Assembly (NCBI GenBank): GCA_963975245.1
Contig: CAXBFJ010000001.1
Location: forward strand, 558,001-622,000
From: Panacagrimonas sp963975245
Lineage (GTDB): Bacteria; Pseudomonadota; Gammaproteobacteria; Nevskiales; Nevskiaceae
Reading direction: 5' to 3'
DNA length: 64,000 nt
Positions 59,373 through 64,000 of this stretch are shown one piece after another; the first letter of the stretch is position 1; each line of letters begins with the position of its first letter. The translations under genes and the position numbers were made by a program. Under the pieces are notes generated by a model. It saw only the letters and a list, made by a program, of their open reading frames with translations, searched no databases and was not told the DNA's origin.

Positions 59373-59900
59373 ATGTATAAGAATCTCGTTTTGAGCCTGG
59401 CCATCGGGAGTGCCTTGGCCCTCGCGGGGTGCGCCAGCAAGTCCAACCGGGATGCGAGTGCCGGCCTTTCAGGGACGAATGATGCTGAGCTGTCGACCAG
59501 CGGAACTGATGATCTTTCAGGTGGGGCTACGCAGGTGGGTTCACGTGATGACGATCAGTCGGGCATGTCCCTTTCTGAGCGCACCATTTACTTTGAATTT
59601 GATAGCAGCGACCTGACCCCACAGGGTCACGCCATTGCCAGCAATTTCGCAAAATATTTGGTGGCCAACCCGACCGCAAAGCTGCGCCTTGAAGGTCATG
59701 GCGACGAGCGCGGTACCCGCGAGTACAACATTGGCCTGGGTGAACGCCGCGCCAATGCAGTACAGCTCGCGCTGCTCAACGGTGGTGCCAGCCAGACCCA
59801 GATCAGCATTGTAAGCTACGGCGAAGAGCGTCCAGCCGACCCTCGTCATGATGAAGACGGATGGGCTGCGAACCGACGCGTCGAGATTGTCCAGCTGTAA
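59373..59900 (+). CDS. pal: Pal, peptidoglycan-associated lipoprotein
   Basis: A 175-residue outer-membrane lipoprotein. The lipobox is LAGC (signal peptide IGSALALAGC with the lipidated Cys). A Ser/Thr/Asp-rich linker leads to an OmpA-like domain: TIYFEFDSSDLTPQGHAIASNFA, then LRLEGHGDERGTREYNIGLGERRANAV, then VSYGEERPADPRHDEDGWAANRRVEI. The conserved D and R that bind diaminopimelic acid are in GDERGTREYN and NRRVE. GGAG precedes the start. The hairpin at 59931-59971 follows. Confidence 0.97.
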   Translation: MYKNLVLSLAIGSALALAGCASKSNRDASAGLSGTNDAELSTSGTDDLSGGATQVGSRDDDQSGMSLSERTIYFEFDSSDLTPQGHAIASNFAKYLVANPTAKLRLEGHGDERGTREYNIGLGERRANAVQLALLNGGASQTQISIVSYGEERPADPRHDEDGWAANRRVEIVQL

Positions 59901-59930
59901 TTCGGCTGGTTTGATCCTGATTCAGAGGTA

Positions 59931-59971
59931 TTTAACCGGCGAGTGGAACTGAAATTCCCTCGCCGGTTAAA
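59931..59971 (+). terminator. Hairpin between pal and cpoB
   Basis: TTTAACCGGCGAG (59931-59943) and CTCGCCGGTTAAA (59959-59971) form a perfect 13-bp stem with a 15-base loop, 30 bases after pal. It may terminate most tol-pal transcripts or protect their 3' ends. Confidence 0.7.
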
Positions 59972-60013
59972 GTAGATGCGTCCTTTGGTTTAGAAATTGC
60001 GGAGATCGTCAAT

Positions 60014-60868
60014 ATGTGGGTAATACCTCGCCGGTGCACTTGGATCGTTGTAGCTGGAGCCTTGGGCCTGGGAGGTTGTGCCGACTACGGTGGTCCCATC
60101 AGCGGGCAGTCCGCTACCGCACTGTCACCGCAGGAGCGGCGACTGCAGGAAGTAGAGACCAAGACCGCTCAGTTGCTCCGGCGCCTGGATGCAATGAATT
60201 CTGGGCAGACTAGCCAGAACCTCACACGTATAGAGGAAGATGTCCGGAATCTGCGTGGAGAAACCGAGAAGCTGCGATTCGAGCTGGAAAAGCGCGAGCG
60301 CAGTAATAAAGAGCTATTCGGTAATCTTGACCAACGTCTGGCCCGGCTTGAATCAGGCACTGCCGCTTCGAGCAGCTCTGTAAGCGACGCAAGCTTCGGC
60401 TCAAATGCCAGTGGAACTGCGCCGGTACCGACGAGTACGCCAGGAACCCTGAGTGCTTCCAGCGGGTTGCAAAAGGCCTCTGTCGCAACACCAGAAGAAG
60501 AGCGGGCCTATCTGGGTACATTTGACCTTCTCAAGAATGGTGACTATGACGGCGCCATTTCGGGCTTTGGAGAAATGCTCAGTCAGTGGCCCCAAGGTCG
60601 CTACGCCGACAATGGCTGGTACTGGATGGGGGAAGCGCAGCTGGTCAAGCGCGACTATGCCGATGCCGCCAAGAGCTTTGAATCCCTAATTCGCAGCTTT
60701 CCCAGCAGCCCAAAGGTCGCTGATGGTCTTTACAAGCTGGGTCTGTGCCAGGCCGAGCTGAAGCGGCCTTCCGAAGCCAAGATTTCGCTGCAGCGCGTGA
60801 TTCGCGATTACCCCGACAGCAACGCTGCCAATCTTGCCAAGCGCAAGCTGGATCAACTTGGCGGTTGA
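60014..60868 (+). CDS. cpoB: CpoB (YbgF), cell-division coordinator
   Basis: A 284-residue periplasmic protein completing the tol-pal cluster. A signal sequence ends in VVAGALGLGGC, which looks like a lipobox, so this copy may be a lipoprotein, unlike soluble E. coli CpoB. Residues about 35-115 form a trimeric coiled coil (LQEVETKTAQLLRRLDAM, EDVRNLRGETEKLRFELEKRE). A Ser-rich linker leads to three TPR units (about 165-284: YADNGWYWMGEAQLVKRDYADAAKSF). It coordinates peptidoglycan synthesis and outer-membrane constriction. Confidence 0.92.
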   Translation: MWVIPRRCTWIVVAGALGLGGCADYGGPISGQSATALSPQERRLQEVETKTAQLLRRLDAMNSGQTSQNLTRIEEDVRNLRGETEKLRFELEKRERSNKELFGNLDQRLARLESGTAASSSSVSDASFGSNASGTAPVPTSTPGTLSASSGLQKASVATPEEERAYLGTFDLLKNGDYDGAISGFGEMLSQWPQGRYADNGWYWMGEAQLVKRDYADAAKSFESLIRSFPSSPKVADGLYKLGLCQAELKRPSEAKISLQRVIRDYPDSNAANLAKRKLDQLGG

Positions 60869-60914
60869 AGCTGAAACCGGCGCAGAATCGGACCGGTCAG
60901 CGCCTCGTTCAAAG

Positions 60915-61577
60915 TTGACTGCAGAGGTTTCTAGAAGGAACCTGCTCCGCATCACTGAGATATTTCTCTCGCTGCAAGGCGAGTCGACACGTGTCGGCCT
61001 GCCGACCGTATTCGTACGCCTCACCGGTTGTCCTTTGCGTTGCGGATACTGCGATACCGCGTATGCGTTCAGCGGCGGTAATGACATGTCGCTGGAAGAG
61101 ATTGTGGATTCGGTTCGATCCCATGGCGTGGAGCATGTCTGCGTCACAGGCGGAGAGCCCTTGGCGCAAAAGGGGTGCACGACGCTGCTGAAGATTCTGT
61201 GTGACGCAGGTCTTTCCGTTTCTCTCGAAACCAGTGGCGCGGTGGATATCAGCCGGATTGATGAACGCGTTTCCAGAATTGTTGACATCAAGACCCCGGG
61301 CTCTGGGGAGCAGCGCCGCAATCGTATGGCCAATCTCGAACTGCTCAAGCCAGCGGACGAGGTGAAGTTTGTGATCTGTGATCGCAACGACTACGAGTGG
61401 GCTCGAGCGCTCATGTTGAAAGAGTCTTTGTCTGACAAGTGCACCGTCCTGTTCTCACCCAGTCACGGGCAAGTACCCTCGGCTGATCTTGCTGAATGGC
61501 TGATTCAAGATCGATTGCGTGCACGCTTTCAGGTGCAGTTGCACAAGGTGCTGTGGGGTGAGGTGGCGGGAAAATGA
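60915..61577 (+). CDS. queE: QueE, 7-carboxy-7-deazaguanine synthase
   Basis: Radical SAM enzyme of the queuosine/preQ0 pathway, converting 6-carboxytetrahydropterin to 7-carboxy-7-deazaguanine. The cluster motif CPLRCGYC (Cys-x3-Cys-x2-Cys) is in VRLTGCPLRCGYCDTAYAF, preceded by LRITEIFLSLQGES. HVCVTGGEPLAQKG binds SAM. The start is uncertain: family proteins begin a few residues before LRITEIF, and no ATG or GTG lies in frame there. TTG 60915 gives 220 residues; TTGs at 60858 and 60834 are also possible and would overlap cpoB. The stop overlaps queC (ATGA). Confidence 0.9.
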   Translation: MTAEVSRRNLLRITEIFLSLQGESTRVGLPTVFVRLTGCPLRCGYCDTAYAFSGGNDMSLEEIVDSVRSHGVEHVCVTGGEPLAQKGCTTLLKILCDAGLSVSLETSGAVDISRIDERVSRIVDIKTPGSGEQRRNRMANLELLKPADEVKFVICDRNDYEWARALMLKESLSDKCTVLFSPSHGQVPSADLAEWLIQDRLRARFQVQLHKVLWGEVAGK

Positions 61578-62272
61578 ATCAGAAGAACGCAGTGGTCCTT
61601 CTGTCAGGCGGACTGGACTCGGCAACCATCCTGGCGATGGCACTACAGCAAAACTACCGCGTGCATGCGTTATCGGTTGCCTATGGTCAGCGCCATGGCG
61701 CTGAACTGGCAGCGGCGTCACGCATTGCTCAGCAGGCGGGCGTTGCGTCGCATCAGACCATGCATGTGGACCTCGATCAGGTCGGTGGCTCAGCGCTGAC
61801 GGATGCTCGAATCGAGGTGCCAACGACACCGGGCAGCGGAATTCCCGTCACCTATGTGCCAGCGCGCAATACGCTGTTTCTCTCTTTGGCCCTGGGCCTG
61901 GCGGAAGTCGTGAATGCGGTGGACCTGTTCATTGGCGTCAACGCGGTGGATTATTCAGGCTACCCGGATTGCAGACCTCAATTTGTAGATGCTTTCGAGA
62001 AGCTTGCGAATCTTGCTACACGCGCGGGTGATCTCGGCGCACGATTCAAGATTCATGCGCCTCTGATGACCATGTCAAAAGCTCAGATCATTTCCGAAGG
62101 CATCGCTTTGGGCGTTGATTATGCGCAGACCGTGTCCTGTTATCGGGCAGACGCCGATGGCCATGCGTGTGGGTCCTGCGACTCATGCAGGCTTAGAAAG
62201 CAGGGCTTTCTGGAGGCGGGAGTAGAAGATCCAACCTCTTATTTCACTCAGGGTGCCACTAAAGCGTCCTGA
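61574..62272 (+). CDS. queC: QueC, 7-cyano-7-deazaguanine (preQ0) synthase
   Basis: A 232-residue ATP-dependent enzyme that makes preQ0 from 7-carboxy-7-deazaguanine and ammonia. The PP-loop motif is VLLSGGLDSATILAMA at the N-terminus. Zinc ligands are in the C-terminal CYRADADGHACGSCDSCRLRKQGF. VPARNTLFLSLALGLAE and VNAVDYSGYPDCRP are conserved substrate-side segments. It is coupled to queE by a four-base overlap and followed by tRNA-Lys. Confidence 0.96.
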   Translation: MNQKNAVVLLSGGLDSATILAMALQQNYRVHALSVAYGQRHGAELAAASRIAQQAGVASHQTMHVDLDQVGGSALTDARIEVPTTPGSGIPVTYVPARNTLFLSLALGLAEVVNAVDLFIGVNAVDYSGYPDCRPQFVDAFEKLANLATRAGDLGARFKIHAPLMTMSKAQIISEGIALGVDYAQTVSCYRADADGHACGSCDSCRLRKQGFLEAGVEDPTSYFTQGATKAS

Positions 62273-62326
62273 TCAAGTATCATGCGCGGCCCGCGTAGCG
62301 GGGCGGAGACTCGAATCCTCTTCAGG

Positions 62327-62399
62327 GGGTCGTTAGCTCAGTTGGTAGAGCACTGGACTTTTAATCCATTGGTCGTAGGTTCGAGCCCTACACGACCCA
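62327..62399 (+). tRNA. tRNA-Lys (anticodon TTT)
   Basis: A full cloverleaf of 73 bases. Acceptor GGGTCGT (62327-62333) pairs with ACGACCC (62392-62398), with discriminator A at 62399. The anticodon loop is CTTTTAA, giving TTT. The D arm is GCTCAGTTGGTAGAGC and the T arm is GTAGG-TTCGAGC-CCTAC. The anticodon stem has one C-T mismatch at its outer pair. CCA is not encoded (AATC follows), so it must be added by tRNA nucleotidyltransferase. Placement after queC is the gammaproteobacterial pattern. Confidence 0.96.
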
Positions 62400-62519
62400 A
62401 ATCTCCGCACCAGTTTCGCACTGGATCTGCGTATTCTTGATACCCGCGCCGGACATGCGTTTGCTGCGGCATTGATTCTCCAAGGCAGCGCATTGACATC
62501 CACCCGATGCCAGAGATGA

Positions 62520-63146
62520 TTACTCCTTGAGTATGTCGGCGAATAGGTGCCGAACTTTCTGAACCTTGGGCATGGATACTCCGGCAATATACGGTTGACC
62601 GGGGTTCAGTGCCGCGTAGTTCTGGTGATACGCCTCAGCCGGGAAGAAGTGCTCCAGCTTTTCCAGTCGGGTCACAATCTTGCTATTGAACACTTTGCTC
62701 TGATCCAGCAACTGGATGTATTCCTCGGCAACGCGTTTCTGCTCATCACTTGCCCAGAAAATCGTCGATCGATACTGGCGGCCTTGATCATTTCCCTGAC
62801 GGTCCAGCTGTGTGGGGTCGTGTGCTGCGCTGAAGAAGACCTTCAGCAGGCGCCCAAAACTGATCTGAGCTGGGTCGTACTCGATCTGAATGACTTCGGC
62901 GTGATCAGTTGCGCCCGAGCACACGGCGCCATAGTTTGCGCAGGCTTCCGAATCGCCGGCGTATCCAGAAACCACTGAGGACACCCCTTCAAGCTCCCGA
63001 AAAACAGCTTCTACGCACCAGAAGCATCCGCCTCCCAGAACGAGACTCTGCACTCCAGAGGATGCCTGAAGATCATTTGGCGGCTCAGGGAATGCCATAT
63101 GAGGGGCGGCCCGGTTCTCGCCAGGCAGTGCACATTGCTCGCTCAT
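62520..63146 (-). CDS. msrA: Peptide methionine sulfoxide reductase MsrA
   Basis: Repairs S-methionine sulfoxide in proteins; 208 residues. Catalytic Cys is in GGGCFWCVEAVFRELEGV (about 38-55), VVSGYAGD replaces the more usual YxGG turn, VCSGATDHAEVIQIEYDP and the FFSAAHDPTQLDRQGNDQGRQYRSTIFW segment complete the fold. The first 30 residues are an extra N-terminal stretch without a clear signal peptide. GGAG lies before the ATG on this strand. It is not linked to msrB here. Confidence 0.93.
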   Translation of the reverse strand: MSEQCALPGENRAAPHMAFPEPPNDLQASSGVQSLVLGGGCFWCVEAVFRELEGVSSVVSGYAGDSEACANYGAVCSGATDHAEVIQIEYDPAQISFGRLLKVFFSAAHDPTQLDRQGNDQGRQYRSTIFWASDEQKRVAEEYIQLLDQSKVFNSKIVTRLEKLEHFFPAEAYHQNYAALNPGQPYIAGVSMPKVQKVRHLFADILKE

Positions 63147-63265
63147 GGTGTCGTCTCCACATTCATTTCCGTCTTGGACGTAAATATTCTGCCTCTTTCA
63201 CGCATTGAGTGGCGCTGTCTCTGGACGAACTGTCAGAAGAGCTGAACGCTTGAGCGACGAAGGCC

Positions 63266-64000
63266 TCAGGAATTGGGGAACAGCACGGCAGGATCGTTGA
63301 CCAGCATGGTTTCGACCCTGATCGATGGTCTGCGCTTACGCATGTGCTCGAAGAATTGATCAAGTCGAACAACAAAGGGGATCGGAACGAGTTTCTTGCT
63401 CAGTGGGCGCGAGAAATCGTCCCAGTGAATGGGGATGACGCGCGTCGCGCCAACGGTATCCAGCGTCTCTCGCAGGTAGATATCGAGTTCGTCGATCATG
63501 GCCAGGCTAAGGAAGGCGACGTCTGCACGCATGCCATCCAATGCGCCAGGCTTGAAGCCGGCACTGCCGTGATGCAGTAATGAGCCTTGCAGGTGATCAA
63601 TCAGGATGGAGTAGGTTCCACCCAGTTTGTAGTCAAGATAGTGCGCAGGCATCGTCAGTGGCGCGTCAATGTTGCCGGTGGGAGCGCCGCCGCTTTTGCC
63701 TGCATGTTCGCTGGCAAGAAAACGCACCTGGAAATTACCCATTTCCTGAGCTTGAGTGGTGTCTGCCACCATCAGCTGAGACTCCGGAAGCCCAGCGGAT
63801 CGCCCGATGTTCAATGTGCTCTCGGAGCCGATCAGTTTGGCACCGGTCAGCCGTGCCACCACGCCGGCGTCCATGGCGTGGTCATAGTGCGAATGCGAAA
63901 TCAGCACGGCATCCAGCTTTTCAATTTTGAGCTTGCTCAATGCATCCTTGATCGCTGCCTCGTCCGGTCTGATTTCGCGATTGAAGGCCATGCGGAGCAG
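63266..64000 (-). CDS. Metallo-beta-lactamase-fold hydrolase, N-terminus beyond the window
   Basis: At least 241 residues, open to the right end of the window, so the start is missing. The zinc motif SHSHYDHAMD (H-x-H-x-D-H) is near the visible N-terminus; ASEHAGK, LIDHLQGSLLHHGSAGF, and VIPIHWDDFSRP supply later metal ligands. The layout (long loop between motifs, W-D-D near the end) resembles UlaG/NAPE-PLD-type MBL enzymes. The usual N-terminal GxST strand before the first metal motif must lie past position 64000. Substrate not predicted. Confidence 0.82.
   Translation of the reverse strand: MLRMAFNREIRPDEAAIKDALSKLKIEKLDAVLISHSHYDHAMDAGVVARLTGAKLIGSESTLNIGRSAGLPESQLMVADTTQAQEMGNFQVRFLASEHAGKSGGAPTGNIDAPLTMPAHYLDYKLGGTYSILIDHLQGSLLHHGSAGFKPGALDGMRADVAFLSLAMIDELDIYLRETLDTVGATRVIPIHWDDFSRPLSKKLVPIPFVVRLDQFFEHMRKRRPSIRVETMLVNDPAVLFPNS

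Noticed and set aside
62333..62587. Minus-strand frame covering tRNA-Lys
   Set aside because: It overlaps the tRNA almost fully and has no ribosome binding site or recognisable product.
1..64000. CRISPR arrays, insertion sequences and ribosomal RNA genes
   Set aside because: I looked for regular direct repeats with unique spacers, transposase-like products with terminal inverted repeats, and conserved rRNA segments, and found none.

Overview
The window reads as chromosome of a gammaproteobacterium with moderately high GC. The evidence is conserved gene order: the serC-serA-pheA-hisC-tyrA-aroA / cmk-rpsA-ihfB-lapA-lapB supercluster, and the yebC-ruvC-ruvA-ruvB-ybgC-tolQ-tolR-tolA-tolB-pal-cpoB-queE-queC-tRNA-Lys block. 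YebC begins MGRGPSIEGRKN, the form I recall from Xanthomonas-like bacteria, so a lineage near Xanthomonadales/Nevskiales is a guess. Everything here comes from reading the sequence; no database search was run.

Layout. 1-1.2 kb: an integron fragment with one well-formed attC site (526-599), a cassette-like gene and a possible half attC. 1.27-2.3 kb: two uncharacterised minus-strand genes. 2.8-8.6 kb: ordinary accessory genes (MscS channel, a membrane protein, a PaaG-like crotonase, a desaturase fused to its own reductase and ferredoxin, a DUF808 protein). 8.7-31.9 kb: a 23-kb, one-strand, tightly coupled cluster of 16 genes for a contractile phage-tail-like apparatus. 32.1-32.8 kb: a toxin-antitoxin pair. 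32.85-45.6 kb: serine/aromatic amino-acid biosynthesis, cmk, ribosomal protein S1, IHF-beta and LapAB, with one outer-membrane beta-barrel gene inserted on the opposite strand. 45.7-52.3 kb: a mixed region with a haem-less cytochrome-like protein, a solo LuxR-type regulator divergent from an AraC-type regulator, a predicted diiron hydrolase, a decayed porin, a lone dihydrolipoamide dehydrogenase and a YfaZ-like protein. 52.3-64 kb: Holliday-junction (RuvABC) and Tol-Pal genes, preQ0 synthesis, tRNA-Lys, MsrA and a metallo-beta-lactamase-fold enzyme cut by the window end.

The most interesting region is the tail-like cluster. It encodes sheath, tube, a probable assembly chaperone, a hub adaptor, gpD-like hub, gpV-like spike, PAAR tip, gp25 wedge, baseplate J and tail protein I, the usual order of a Mu/P2-type tail. 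I see no capsid, terminase, portal, integrase, holin or endolysin gene, and no AAA+ ATPase of the kind found in most extracellular contractile injection systems. It has four unusual parts: a membrane-segment plus M23-peptidase protein of 918 residues, a tail protein I fused to a beta-propeller of the two-component-regulator type, a 1141-residue helical protein, and two tandem paralogous Ig/coiled-coil fibre-like proteins. A reasonable hypothesis is a domesticated contractile injection apparatus, perhaps anchored in the producer's envelope through the M23/membrane protein.
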